The notes under the pieces were generated by a model. The model saw nothing but the letters and a program-made list of their open reading frames with translations, was not told the origin of the DNA and searched no databases. Made by a program: the position numbers and the translations under genes. Positions 23,476 to 34,678 of a DNA stretch of 64,000 nt are shown here, one piece after another. The DNA comes from Melieria omissa (lineage: Eukaryota > Arthropoda > Insecta > Diptera > Ulidiidae). Location of the stretch: NCBI GenBank assembly GCA_963971225.1, contig OZ020269.1:44103264-44167263 (forward strand), written 5' to 3'. How positions within the stretch are numbered: position 1 is the first letter of the stretch; every line of letters begins with the position of its first letter.

Positions 23476-24490
23476 CAAGTGGGACACTTGATTACCCTCA
23501 CTCATAGAAAACAAAGAAAATAGAGGTAATTCTTCATTACATTCATAAATTTTTTATTACTAATGTTTTGTATGGCCACCATTACTGCGAATAAACTTAA
23601 AAAGACGAGAAGGTGAAGAGTTATCCAACGATGTAAGATAATTTTCAGGGATTTCGGAAAGTGCATTTTCAATTGTGTCTACAAGACGCCATCAGCATAA
23701 TTTTTACGCGTCAAACATGCCCTAAACATTTTCGATTATGTTTGGATCGGACGAGAATGCAGGCCAATCTATTTCATTAACATTTTCCGCTTCAAACCAA
23801 TCCTTCACCAACTAGCGGTGTGAATGGCAGCGTTATCATGCTGGAAAATCCAGCGTTTCCCCGCGAATATTTCATCAAAATTTACAAATTCCATCTCCAA
23901 CATTGCCATATAGGTAATTTTGTGAAATTTGGCGCCCTTCCAATATAGTTAAATTAATTGCGCCATGGGCCGACATTGCTGCCCACAACATAACTGAGAA
24001 TACTGAGAATAAAAATAGTGTTGGAAGCCATTGGGTCCGTCCAAATTAAATTTCTTTTCGTCGGAAAAGACGACTGACTTCCACTCCTGCTGCCAACTGA
24101 GATGAGCTCTCGCGAACTCTAAGCGTACCGTTTTGTGACTTTGCAGTAAACGTGGTTTTTTTTGCAGCTTTTTGCGTTTGATGTAAGGACACTGCTTAAT
24201 TAGTCTGCGGACAGTGCCGACACTGGCTGTCGTCCCGGTAAGACCTCGTAAGTGACCCGCAGACGCAGAGGAATTGGACGCTTCACGAAGAATTGCTCTT
24301 CTCTTTCTAAGAGTAGTTGCTGTTGCGCTACGATCTTCGCAGATTTTGCATACATTTTTGGCGGTTTAAAAACAGGAACACATGTAACTAAGTGTCCAGA
24401 AAATTTTGACATTAAAAAAAAAGTTTTTGAATTCATAATAAAAATCTTAGCTAACAAAGTAAAGTGAGGGTAATCAAGTGTCCCGCAGTG
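23476..24490 (-). pseudogene. Tc1-like transposon with decayed DD34E-type transposase
   Basis: Left end caagtgggacacttgattac and right end (inverse of) CACTGCGGGACACTTGATTA are inverted repeats, with TA at 24491-24492 on the right. On the minus strand a broken transposase runs from about 24430 to 23560. The second-Asp region reads as QHDNAAIHTS (about 23840) and the DWPA-x-SSDPNIIEN-x-W block with the catalytic Glu lies at about 23700-23770. Multiple stops and shifts. Together with 8076-8185 and 23386-23475 it forms a composite with identical 5' ends at both outer edges. Confidence 0.75.
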
Positions 24491-24492
24491 TA

Positions 24493-25697
24493 TATGTTAG
24501 GTTTCGCAAGTTATTCACTTAGTTGGTGAAGGAACTTCCTTCGCCGGCTTGTACAAGCCTTCAAATGCGGGTTGTTGTCCATGTAAATAATGTGCGCTGC
24601 AAAGGCCGCCACATCGAGAATGTTGTAGAAGAATGCCAAAGGCCACCTGATCGTTCGCCGCTTTGTTGAATATTGTGCCAGGCATTTATCCATATTATCG
24701 ACACCACCTTTGCTTTTGTTATAGTCCAATATCATTACAGGCTTGTTCTTGCGACCTTTTGTTTCGGTTGTGTAATGTATAGTTGATAAGAGCACAATTG
24801 ATTTATTTCTTTTCGGCACGTAGGAACACAGTGTAACTTTGTTGCTGAAACCAAATATAGTCGATTCAATATCACGTCCTTTTGGAACAGCAAATTGTGG
24901 TGACACAAACGTTCGTCTTCTATTTACTGTGCCCAACATAGATATATTGTTGTCTATCATTAAACTTTTCGCCAAATTGTAGCTGGTGAAAAAATTGTCG
25001 CACACAATGTTTCGTCCACTTCCATGAAACAGATTGACGCACAAATCTTTCACTATTCTTTCACCAACGTTTTTTTCCCGTTCACCGGACGCCGCCATTC
25101 CCGTATAGACTTGTCCCTTCAATGGATAAGATGAAATGGAGTCGCATACCCACCACACTTTTATTCCATATTTGGCGGGCTTTGATGGTATGTATTGTGT
25201 GAAGCCAGTACCACCACGGAAAGGATACAGTTGTTCATCAACAGTTACGTTGGCTCCTGCTATGTAATTGCTATGTAGATTGTTGTTCAGCATCAAAAAA
25301 ATATCCGCAATTGCTGCTGCTTTGTCAGTTTGTTTGCGTTGCGGGCGTGTGTTTCCGTTATCAAAACGTATCAAACGACTTATTGCCCAAAAGCGTCGTA
25401 CACTCATTGCAGCACGATATAGCGGATGTGAAGTAGTTTTCCACAAATCTTTAGTATGAACGTAACCGGAATGTGTCACGCCACTCAGCAAAAGGAGACC
25501 CAAATATGCATCAAATTCACTCCTTTTTACGGCTTTCCATGTGCGCGGTTTTTTTGCTTGGTTTTGTGCATTTTCACGTTCATATCATTGCCACAGATAA
25601 CTCATCGTATAGATGTCCACTCTCATACGACGAAAACGGCACAAAAATGTCAAGCTCGGAATTACAGCTTTTTTCCGCAAAGCTATTTTACGCACAC
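24493..25697 (-). pseudogene. piggyBac-like transposase, main part
   Basis: An open stretch of 330 codons (24511-25503) belongs to the DDE_Tnp_1_7 family. It shows LLLLSGVTHSGY, then TVDEQLYPFRG (first Asp, about 25235), then IVCDNFFTSYNLA (second Asp, about 24995) and YNKSKGGVDNMD (third Asp region, about 24705). The frame stays open upstream to about 25560 (EFDAYLG), then decays. At 24511 a TAA is read, after which the same frame continues LAKPN to the Tc1 junction and on to 7862-8073. Cut-and-paste transposase using TTAA sites. The N-terminal half is duplicated at 28294-29033. Confidence 0.85.
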
Positions 25698-25711
25698 AGC
25701 TGCATGTGCTC

Positions 25712-26049
25712 GGCAGCCGCCGTGGCTCAGTTGGTTAGTGCGCGGTCCAACGAGTCGCATGCAGAGCGACGCAAGATCGAATACTGCATGTAGTAACACC
25801 TAAAAAAAATAACGGGAAACTCGTTTTCTCTTTCGGTGGCTGTCCTCTCAGCTGGAAAAGGCAAACCTCTGAAAGTAAAAATTGCCTATGAAAAAGCTCC
25901 CAACCTACCGTTCGGAACCGGCATAAAACTGTAGGTCCCTTCCACCCGCGTACAAAATTCACACGCACAACACGGGTGGTTGCGGGAAGCTAGGCCTTAG
26001 TCTCGCGTAAGCGGGCTGTCGTGCCAGTCAATTATTAATTATTATTATT
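25712..26049 (+). mobile_element. tRNA-derived SINE (copy 1)
   Basis: 338 bp flanked by the 14-bp duplication agctgcatgtgctc (25698-25711 and 26050-26063). The head has a perfect pol III A box TGGCTCAGTTGG (25723-25734) and a weaker B box at 25774-25784 (AGATCGAATAC). An unrelated body follows and the tail is (ATT)n. It lies within piggyBac-like sequence. Transcribed by RNA polymerase III when active; it depends on a LINE for movement. Confidence 0.9.
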
Positions 26050-26063
26050 AGCTGCATGTGCTC

Positions 26064-26684
26064 ATCCAGAACTTTTGTTGGATTGAATTAATTTTGAATT
26101 CCTTGTCTTGCTTGTGATATTCTTTTTTGCAACATACATTTATGATTTTAGCTACAACGATCACGTACTGTGTTTGGTGTAACAGGTAGACAGCACATCA
26201 GATATCCGTAATTTATTTTTCGTAAATTTCGCCTCGGGTTCAAGGCTGGGCGAGAAGCAAAATTTGTCTTAACATTTAACGCTTTTTTTATTATCTTTTT
26301 TAATCGGTTATACTTGAAATCAATAATGTGTTCAAAAAATTTTATATAAATGAATCGGCACTACAAATTTTGTGCATGATCAAAGAATATGAAGTCTTTA
26401 TTTTCTTTGGCACGAAACATACACATCGTTGCCAAGGCAACGCATTGCCAATAGCTGCGGCGCCAGCAGGTCTATCCTTTGCGTCGGCGTAACTGTATTG
26501 CGACAATGAAGTGACCGCTGAATTACATTCGTTTTGGAAGATTGTGTCGATCTTTTCATTCTTTTTTGCGAAAAGCAAGTTCCTGGGCGTACCCAGCAAC
26601 AGATTATAGGGTGCCCCCTTTACATTAAGACATAACTACATTTCTAAATTCAGAATATAAAATTCAAATAGAATAGAATATAGA
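26064..26684. other. AT-rich stretch without recognised gene
   Basis: Sequence between the SINE and the LINE fragment. It may include the 5' part of the piggyBac-like element, but no domain or terminal repeat could be identified. Repeated at 29400-30020. Confidence 0.4.
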
Positions 26685-27454
26685 TTTCTGTGCATATCCG
26701 ACATGTTGGAAGGTAGCAAATGTTCAACCAGTTCCTGAAAAAGGCAAGACTACTGACCCTGCGAACTACCGATCTATAGCAATCTGTTCAGTGCTTTCAA
26801 AAGTAATGGAAAGCATTGTAAACTTCAACCTTGTGAAATATCTGGAGCACAATAGACTGCTAAGTGACCGCCAATACGGCTTCCGAAGACAACGATCGAC
26901 GGGAGACCTTATGGCGGTACTCACCGAGAAATGGAACCATAGCATTCTAAACCTCGGTGAAAGCAAGGTTGTTGCATTGGATATTTCCAAGGCCTTTGAC
27001 CGGGTGTGGCATAAAGCACTCGTGTCAAAATTGATTGCCTATGGTGTCGGTAGAACCTTCTCTCGCTGAATTACGAGCTTCCTCTATGATTGCTCTATTC
27101 GTGTTGTAGTAGACGGCATAGCCTCGGAAAAGCATTCCCTTAGCGCGGGAGTGCCGCAGGGTTCGGTCTTTTCTCCAACCCTCTTCCTGATCTTCATCAA
27201 CGACCTGTTGTCGTCGACAAAGAATCCCATCTACTCGTTTGCGGATGACAGCACCATTTGTCATTCATACTCTTTCACAAAGCATCCCAGCTCTATGGAT
27301 ATTGAGACAGAACGGCGCCGTATGAATGACACACTTAATAGCGACCTACAAACAATCTCAAAGTGGGGTGAAGCGAACAGGGTTGATTGTAATCCTCGCA
27401 AGACCCAATGTTGCCTGTTATCCCACAAACGAGTCTCCCCACATCCCAACACAT
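26685..27454 (+). pseudogene. LINE RT fragment (element X), 5'-truncated, copy 1
   Basis: RT region starting at WKVANVQPVPEKGK. It contains NYRSIAICSVLSK, QYGFRRQRSTGDL, LDISKAFDRVWH, GVPQGSVFSPTLF and the catalytic box FADDSTICH (about 27240). One in-frame TGA sits at about 27067. It is interrupted at 27454 by the R1-like LINE, whose 14-bp target repeat (27441-27454) recurs at 32752-32765, where element X continues. A CR1- or Jockey-related LINE; clade not fixed. Confidence 0.82.
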
Positions 27455-28293
27455 GATGAGGTCTTGCTAACGTTGCATAAAATCAGCGACGGCAAGGCGC
27501 CGGGCCTCGACGGCGTGCCAAATATTGCGCTCAAGGCAGCCATCAATGCGAGCCCTGACACTTTTGCCAGCCTATACAACGCATGCATCAAGGAAGGAGT
27601 TTTTCCGGACCAGTGGAAACGGCAACGGCTGGTACTATTACTAAAACCGGAGAAGCCACCCGATCAGCCGTCCTCGTACCGTCCTCTGTGCATGCTAGAC
27701 ACGAAGGGCAAGATCCTTGAGCGCATTATCTGTGACCGATTGCAGCAGTCACTGGAAAAACCTGATGGTCTGTCTGAGCGCCAGTTTGGTTTTAGAAAGG
27801 CGCGATCAACAGTGGACGCCATTCAAGTCGTCATGGACATAGCGCGTGATGCCACAAGCGGCAAAAGGTGGCGAGGCGGTACAAAAAAATACTGCGCGGT
27901 AGTGACGCTGGACGTCAAAAACGCCTTCAACTCGGCCAACTGGGCGCGAATCATGGCGGCACTCAAGCAGTTCCGGATTCCTGCGTACCTGCAGAGCCTG
28001 ATTGCGGACTACTTCCGTAACCGAGTGCTTCTATACGACACTGACGACGGTGTCCGACAATACACGGTCACAGGTGGAGTTCCACAGGGGTCCGTGCTGG
28101 GGCCAACCTTGTGGAACGTAATGTATGATGGTATCCTGCGCCTGAAACTTCCTGACGGCGTCCAGCTGATCGGATATGCAGACGATATTGTGATGGTGGC
28201 AGTTGTCAAGCACATAAGCGCTGCAGTCAAGCTGCAATGACGCATTAAACTGTGTTTGTGCCTGGTTAAAAGAGGCGAAACTCGAGCTGGCGG
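27455..28293 (+). pseudogene. R1-like LINE RT, copy a (truncated by the duplication junction)
   Basis: An open frame of about 260 codons to TGA 28238-28240, without internal stop. It has GKAPGLDGVP, SYRPLCMLDT, QFGFRKARSTVDA, LDVKNAFNSANW, GVPQGSVLGP and the catalytic GYADDIVMVA (about 28170). It then shifts frame and is cut at 28293 where duplication unit 2 starts. 5'-truncated: no endonuclease. Same family as 845-2565. Confidence 0.85.
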
Positions 28294-29033
28294 CATTAAA
28301 CTTTTCGCCAAATTGTAGCTGGTGAAAAAATTGTCGCACACAATGTTTCGTCCACTTCCATGAAACAGATTGACGCACAAATCTTTCACTATTCTTTCAC
28401 CAACGTTTTTTTCCCGTTCACCGGACGCCGCCATTCCCGTATAGACTTGTCCCTTCAATGGATAAGATGAAATGGAGTCGCATACCCACCACACTTTTAT
28501 TCCATATTTGGCGGGCTTTGATGGTATGTATTGTGTGAAGCCAGTACCACCACGGAAAGGATACAGTTGTTCATCAACAGTTACGTTGGCTCCTGCTATG
28601 TAATTGCTATGTAGATTGTTGTTCAGCATCAAAAAAATATCCGCAATTGCTGCTGCTTTGTCAGTTTGTTTGCGTTGCGGGCGTGTGTTTCCGTTATCAA
28701 AACGTATCAAACGACTTATTGCCCAAAAGCGTCGTACACTCATTGCAGCACGATATAGGGGATGTGAAGTAGTTTTCCACAAATCTTTAGTATGAACGTA
28801 ACCGGAATGTGTCACGCCACTCAGCAAAAGGAGACCCAAATATGCATCAAATTCACTCCTTTTTACGGCTTTCCATGTGCGCGGTTTTTTTGCTTGGTTT
28901 TGTGCATTTTCACGTTCATATCATTGCCACAGATAACTCATCGTATAGATGTCCACTCTCATACGACGAAAACGGCACAAAAATGTCAAGCTCGGAATTA
29001 CAGCTTTTTTCCGCAAAGCTATTTTACGCACAC
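28294..29033 (-). pseudogene. piggyBac-like transposase N-terminal part, duplicated copy
   Basis: Same as 24958-25697 but lacking the C-terminal third, because the duplication breakpoint lies after the second catalytic Asp region (AKSLM). The minus-strand frame runs on into antisense R1-like sequence (28009-28839 open), a chimeric frame created by the junction with no expected function. Confidence 0.85.
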
Positions 29034-29047
29034 AGCTGCATGTGCTC

Positions 29048-29385
29048 GGCAGCCGCCGTGGCTCAGTTGGTTAGTGCGCGGTCCAACGAGTCGCATGCAG
29101 AGCGACGCAAGATCGAATACTGCATGTAGTAACACCTAAAAAAAATAACGGGAAACTCGTTTTCTCTTTCGGTGGCTGTCCTCTCAGCTGGAAAAGGCAA
29201 ACCTCTGAAAGTAAAAATTGCCTATGAAAAAGCTCCCAACCTACCGTTCGGAACCGGCATAAAACTGTAGGTCCCTTCCACCCGCGTACAAAATTCACAC
29301 GCACAACACGGGTCGTTGCGGGAAGCTAGGCCTTAGTCTCGCGTAAGCGGGCTGTCGTGCCAGTCAATTATTAATTATTATTATT
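29048..29385 (+). mobile_element. tRNA-derived SINE (copy 2, by duplication)
   Basis: Copy of 25712-26049 carried in duplication unit 2, with its own flanking 14-bp repeats at 29034-29047 and 29386-29399. It did not insert independently. It differs from copy 1 at 29314 (c for g). Confidence 0.92.
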
Positions 29386-30020
29386 AGCTGCATGTGCTCA
29401 TCCAGAACTTTTGTTGGATTGAATTAATTTTGAATTCCTTGTCTTGCTTGTGATATTCTTTTTTGCAACATACATTTATGATTTTAGCTACAACGATCAC
29501 GTACTGTGTTTGGTGTAACAGGTAGACAGCACATCAGATATCCGTAATTTATTTTTCGTAAATTTCGCCTCGGGTTCAAGGCTGGGCGAGAAGCAAAATT
29601 TGTCTTAACATTTAACGCTTTTTTTATTATCTTTTTTAATCGGTTATACTTGAAATCAATAATGTGTTCAAAAAATTTTATATAAATGAATCGGCACTAC
29701 AAATTTTGTGCATGATCAAAGAATATGAAGTCTTTATTTTCTTTGGCACGAAACATACACATCGTTGCCAAGGCAACGCATTGCCAATAGCTGCGGCGCC
29801 AGCAGGTCTATCCTTTGCGTAGGCGTAACTGTATTGCGACAATGAAGTGACCGCTGAATTACATTCGTTTTGGAAGATTGTGTCGATCTTTTCATTCTTT
29901 TTTGCGAAAAGCAAGTTCCTGGGCGTACCCAGCAACAGATTATAGGGTGCCCCCTTTACATTAAGACATAACTACATTTCTAAATTCAGAATATAAAATT
30001 CAAATAGAATAGAATATAGA

Positions 30021-30790
30021 TTTCTGTGCATATCCGACATGTTGGAAGGTAGCAAATGTTCAACCAGTTCCTGAAAAAGGCAAGACTACTGACCCTGCGA
30101 ACTACCGATCTATAGCAATCTGTTCAGTGCTTTCAAAAGTAATGGAAAGCATTGTAAACTTCAACCTTGTGAAATATCTGGAGCACAATAGACTGCTAAG
30201 TGACCGCCAATACGGCTTCCGAAGACAACGATCGACGGGAGACCTTATGGCGGTCCTCACCGAGAAATGGAACCATAGCATTCTAAACCTCGGTGAAAGC
30301 AAGGTTGTTGCATTGGATATTTCCAAGGCCTTTGACCGGGTGTGGCATAAAGCACTCGTGTCAAAATTGATTGCCTATGGTGTCGGTAGAACCTTCTCTC
30401 GCTGAATTACGAGCTTCCTCTATGATTGCTCTATTCGTGTTGTAGTAGACGGCATAGCCTCGGAAAAGCATTCCCTTAGCGCGGGAGTGCCGCAGGGTTC
30501 GGTCTTTTCTCCAACCCTCTTCCTGATCTTCATCAACGACCTGTTGTCGTCGACAAAGAATCCCATCTACTCGTTTGCGGATGACAGCACCATTTGTCAT
30601 TCATACTCTTTCACAAAGCATCCCAGCTCTGTGGATATTGAGACAGAACGGCGCCGTATGAATGACACACTTAATAGCGACCTACAAACAATCTCAAAGT
30701 GGGGTGAAGCGAACAGGGTTGATTGTAATCCTCGCAAGACCCAATGTTGCCTGTTATCCCACAAACGAGTCTCCCCACATCCCAACACAT
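30021..30790 (+). pseudogene. LINE RT fragment (element X), copy 2 by duplication
   Basis: Duplicate of 26685-27454 with the same in-frame TGA and a few substitutions (c for a in the VLTEKW region; Val for Met in HPSSVDIE). The R1-like LINE follows at 30791. Confidence 0.82.
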
Positions 30791-32751
30791 GATGAGGTCT
30801 TGCTAACGTTGCATAAAATCAGCGACGGCAAGGCGCCGGGCCTCGACGGCGTGCCAAATATTGCGCTCAAGGCAGCCATCAATGCGAGCCCTGACACTTT
30901 TGCCAGCCTATACAACGCATGCATCAAGGAAGGAGTTTTTCCGGACCAGTGGAAACGGCAACGGCTGGTACTATTACTAAAACCGGAGAAGCCACCCGAT
31001 CAGCCGTCCTCGTACCGTCCTCTGTGCATGCTAGACACGAAGGGCAAGATCCTTGAGCGCATTATCTGTGACCGATTGCAGCAGTCACTGGAAAAACCTG
31101 ATGGTCTGTCTGAGCGCCAGTTTGGTTTTAGAAAGGCGCGATCAACAGTGGACGCCATTCAAGTCGTCATGGACATAGCGCGTGATGCCACAAGCGGCAA
31201 AAGGTGGCGAGGCGGTACAAAAAAATACTGCGCGGTAGTGACGCTGGACGTCAAAAACGCCTTCAACTCGGCCAACTGGGCGCGAATCATGGCGGCACTC
31301 AAGCAGTTCCGGATTCCTGCGTACCTGCAGAGCCTGATTGCGGACTACTTCCGTAACCGAGTGCTTCTATACGACACTGACGACGGTGTCCGACAATACA
31401 CGGTCACAGGTGGAGTTCCACAGGGGTCCGTGCTGGGGCCAACCTTGTGGAACGTAATGTATGATGGTATCCTGCGCCTGAAACTTCCTGACGGCGTCCA
31501 GCTGATCGGATATGCAGACGATATTGTGATGGTGGCAGTTGTCAAGCACATAAGCGCTGCAGTCAAGCTGCAATGACGCATTAAACTGTGTTTGTGCCTG
31601 GTTAAAAGAGGCGAAACTCGAGCTGGCAGCGCATAAGACCGAGGCAGTGCTGATGAGTAGCAGGAAGGTACGCGAGGTGTTCACGCTTACAATAAACGGA
31701 CATCAAATAACATCGCAGCCTCACCTACGATATCTTGGCGTCATACTGGACGCAAAAATGACGTTCAAGGAACACCTTAAATGCGTGAGTGATAAGGCCA
31801 CAAAGGTGAACGGCGCGCTTAGCCGCATTATGCCCAACATGGGGGGGCCCTCGCTCAGATCGGAGGAAGCTTCTCTCGAGTGTGGTAGACAGCATACTGC
31901 TTTATGCGGCGCCCGTATGGGCAGACGCCGTGAGGTTCAAGGCATACACAAAAGGAGCCCAAGCCCATCGACTTAGTGCACTGCGCATCGCAAGCGCCTT
32001 TCGCACGGTGTCCGATGATGCCATTTGCGTCATTGCCAGCAAACCGCCAATAGACCTGCTGGCGAAAGAGATGAAACGCCTCTACAAGGCTGGTGCAAGA
32101 CCTGCGGCAGCGACAAAAACAGCGGAACGCAACGCCACCATTAGTGAGTGGCAGCAGAAGTGGGACCAGTGCAGCAAGGGGAGATGGACGTATCAGCTGA
32201 TACCCGACATAGCTCGCTGGGTAAACAGGAAGCATGGCGAACTCAACCATCACCTGACTCAGATACTCAGTGGGCATGGGTGTTTTAAAGAATACCTGTT
32301 CAGGTTCAAACACGAGCAGGACCCCTTTTGTCCCCTTTGCCCCGGAGTACCAGAAAATGCACATCACGTGCTGCTGGAATGTCCGCGTTTTAGCGAGGCC
32401 CGTAGCTCGCTGCGATCTGTATTTGGGCAGTGTCCCACAGCGGCGAACCTCACAAACCACATGTGCGACACACTGGAGAAATGGGAGGCGGTGGGCTCCA
32501 CGTCCGTCCGTATCATGAAGGAGCTGCGCGTGATTGAACGCCAGCGAAGATCTGAAGCATACGCTGAAATCAGTGTCTAATGTGGTAAGCGCTTAGCTGC
32601 GCCGCAACTGTTAGACACGAAGTAATTTTTAACATAAAGTCCATAAAGTGCTAGCAGGTTAGGAGAGAGGGGTTTTTTTAGTGGGTGTTTCAAGTCCCTC
32701 ACTCCGGCTTTCAATGCTTTTTCCCCTCTGCAAAAAAAAAAAAAAAAAAAA
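30791..32751 (+). pseudogene. R1-like LINE, copy b: RT to 3' end with poly(A)
   Basis: RT as in copy a, with stop at 31574-31576. A frameshift is followed by the thumb region (HLRYLGVILDAKM, about 31720) and, after another shift near 31850, a C-terminal domain to TAA 32578-32580. The knuckle DPFCPLCPGVPENAHHVLLEC is at about 32320-32385. The 3' UTR ends in a 20-A tail (32732-32751) and the 14-bp target repeat at 32752-32765. 5'-truncated. Before the tandem duplication this was one insertion into element X. Confidence 0.87.
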
Positions 32752-32938
32752 ACATCCCAACACATCCCTGGTTATGGGTGGTGTGGGCATTGCGGAATCG
32801 GCAGCTCTTGATGTTCTGGGCATGTCCATTAAGAACGATCTTCGTTGGAACGATCATATTTTTGGCGTGTCGAAAGAAGCCAAGTGCCTCGGCTTCCTAA
32901 AGCGGTGCAAAAAATATTTCACTCCGTCTGATCTCCGC
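32752..32938 (+). pseudogene. LINE element X, middle piece
   Basis: Continues element X after the R1-like insertion (SLVMGGVGI...LDVLGMSI, DLRWNDHI, KEAKCLGFLKRCKKYF). It is cut by the RTE-type LINE; TGATCTCCGC at 32929-32938 is the left copy of a 10-bp target repeat. Confidence 0.8.
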
Positions 32939-34678
32939 GAAGGATCTCACGGAAGGATTTAAGCCCGGGGCATCTTCTTGCAGAGACGAAAACGGGGATC
33001 TGGCTACGGATGCGCAGGGTATGCTGAGGTTGTGGAAGGAGCACTTGCTCGCAGGCGACGAAGGGAACAATACCGCCAGTGGTGAAGATGTCCAGATGGC
33101 ACCAATCGACGACGACGGTGTGGATGTGCCACCGCCCAGCCATGACGAGGTCCGGGTCGCTATCCAGCGACTCAAGAACAATCAAGCTGCAGGGCCGGAT
33201 GGGCTACCAGCTGAATTGTTCAAGGTCGTCGGCGGTGAGCTGATTGGGTGCATGCATCAGCTCATTTGCAAAATATGGCTGGAGGAACGAATGCCCAACG
33301 ATTGGAACCTCAGTGCCCATTGTCCTGTGCTGAGGAAAGGCGACCCAACAATATGCGCCAACTACAGGGGTATCAGCCTACTTCCCATTGCATACAAGGT
33401 CCTGACGAGCGTACTATGTGAAAGATTAAAGCTACTCGCCAAGGCGCTGATTGGACCTTATCAGTGCGGCTTTAGACCTGGTAAGTCCACCATCGACCAG
33501 ATATTCACTTTACGCCAAATCCTGGAGAAGACCCATGAAAATCAGATCGATACACACCATCTCTTCATCGATTACAAGGCAGCATTCGATAGCCCGATAA
33601 GGGAACGCCTATATGCCGCATTGTCTGAACTTGGTATCCCTGCAAAGCTCGTTAGACTTTGCCGAGCGACGTTGAGCCATACGCGCAGCTCCGTCAAGGT
33701 TGGAAGTGACCTCTCCGACCCTTTTTATACCGTTCGAGGTTTCAGACAGGGCGATCCTTTGTCCTGCGACCTCTTCAACTTCACCATGGAGAGTGTTCTG
33801 CGCAAGGCCGGTGTACATCGTAATGGCACAATCTTCAACAAAAGTGTCCAGCTCCTTGCCTTCGCTGATGACATTGATGTCATCGGGCGTAACAAGCGAG
33901 ATGTCACCGCTGCATTTGCGGCTATCAAACGAGAATCTGCCAAAATGGGTCTGGTGGTAAAGACGAGGGCAAGACGAAGTATATGCTGTCTACACGCAGG
34001 GACTCGCAGCGGCTAGGGTCTCACGTCGAGGCCGACAGGTATACCTTTGAAGTTGTCAAGGAATTCGTCTACCTTGGCATCGCCATCAACAGCAGCAATG
34101 ATGTCAATCTGGAGATAAAGCGAAGGATTACTCTTGCCAACAGGTGCTACTACGGTCTCGGTAGGCAATTGAGAAGTAGAGACCTCTCTCGACCGACAGA
34201 TCTTGCACTCTATAGGGCGCTTATCTTGCCCGCGCTCCTCTATGGCGCTGAAGCATGGACAATGACACGAAACGACATAGCGGCCCTTGGAGTGTTCGAG
34301 AGGAAGGTACTTCGCAAAATCTTCGGCCTTGTTCGTGTTGGTGACGACTATCGCATACGAACCAGTAACGAGCTGTATGAGCTGTATGAGGACATGGACG
34401 TAGCGCAGCGAATTAACATCCAGCGGCTACGCTGGCTCGGTCATGTCTGCCGCATGGACGACGAAGCTCCGGCGAAAAAGGTGTTCGATGCGATGGTTGG
34501 AGGTCGACGGCGAAGGAGGAGGCCGTGTCTCCGGTGGAAGGACCAAGTGAAAGAGGCCCTGGTATCTCTTGGTGTGACCAACTGGAGAAGGCGCGCGCAA
34601 AGCAGAGGCGCCTGGGGAGAAGTTTTGCGGCAGGCCGTAACCCGATAACGGGTTGTTATGGCGAGTTAAGTAAGTAAG
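32939..34678 (+). pseudogene. RTE-type LINE, 5'-truncated
   Basis: 1,740 bp flanked by TGATCTCCGC (32929-32938 and 34679-34688). The RT domain shows NYRGISLLPIAYK, QCGFRPGKSTIDQI, FIDYKAAFDS, FRQGDPLSCDLFN and the catalytic box AFADDIDVIG (about 33865). A frameshift near 33965 precedes the C-terminal half, with YLGIAIN, ALLYGAEAW and the RLRWLGHVCRM motif characteristic of RTE/BovB-related proteins, ending at 34648. The 3' tail is a short (TAAG)n run rather than poly(A), also typical of RTE. Confidence 0.85.

Larger units (their letters stand above)
24958..28293. repeat. tandem segmental duplication, unit 1 (3,336 bp)
   Basis: Carries in order piggyBac-like sequence, a SINE, unassigned AT-rich DNA, the 5' part of a LINE and the start of an R1-like LINE. 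It is repeated at 28294-31629 with about six substitutions seen (for example at 25423, 25978 and 28292). The junction at 28293/28294 joins R1-like coding sequence directly to piggyBac sequence. Confidence 0.95.
28294..31629. repeat. tandem segmental duplication, unit 2 (3,336 bp)
   Basis: Near-identical copy of 24958-28293 at an offset of exactly 3,336 bp, same order and orientation. After 31629 the R1-like LINE continues into unique sequence, so unit 2 keeps the original right flank and unit 1 the original left flank. Confidence 0.95.

Noticed and set aside
25712..25800. tRNA gene
   Set aside because: Only the A box is good, no cloverleaf can be folded, and the block has SINE boundaries with target duplications.
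26382..26398. P-like terminal sequence CAAAGAATATGAAGT
   Set aside because: Only 15 bases match the P-like TIR, with no partner end, transposase or target duplication; also duplicated at 29718.
28009..28839. 276-codon fused minus-strand frame
   Set aside because: Chimera across the duplication junction: piggyBac coding followed by antisense R1-like sequence; no reason to expect expression.
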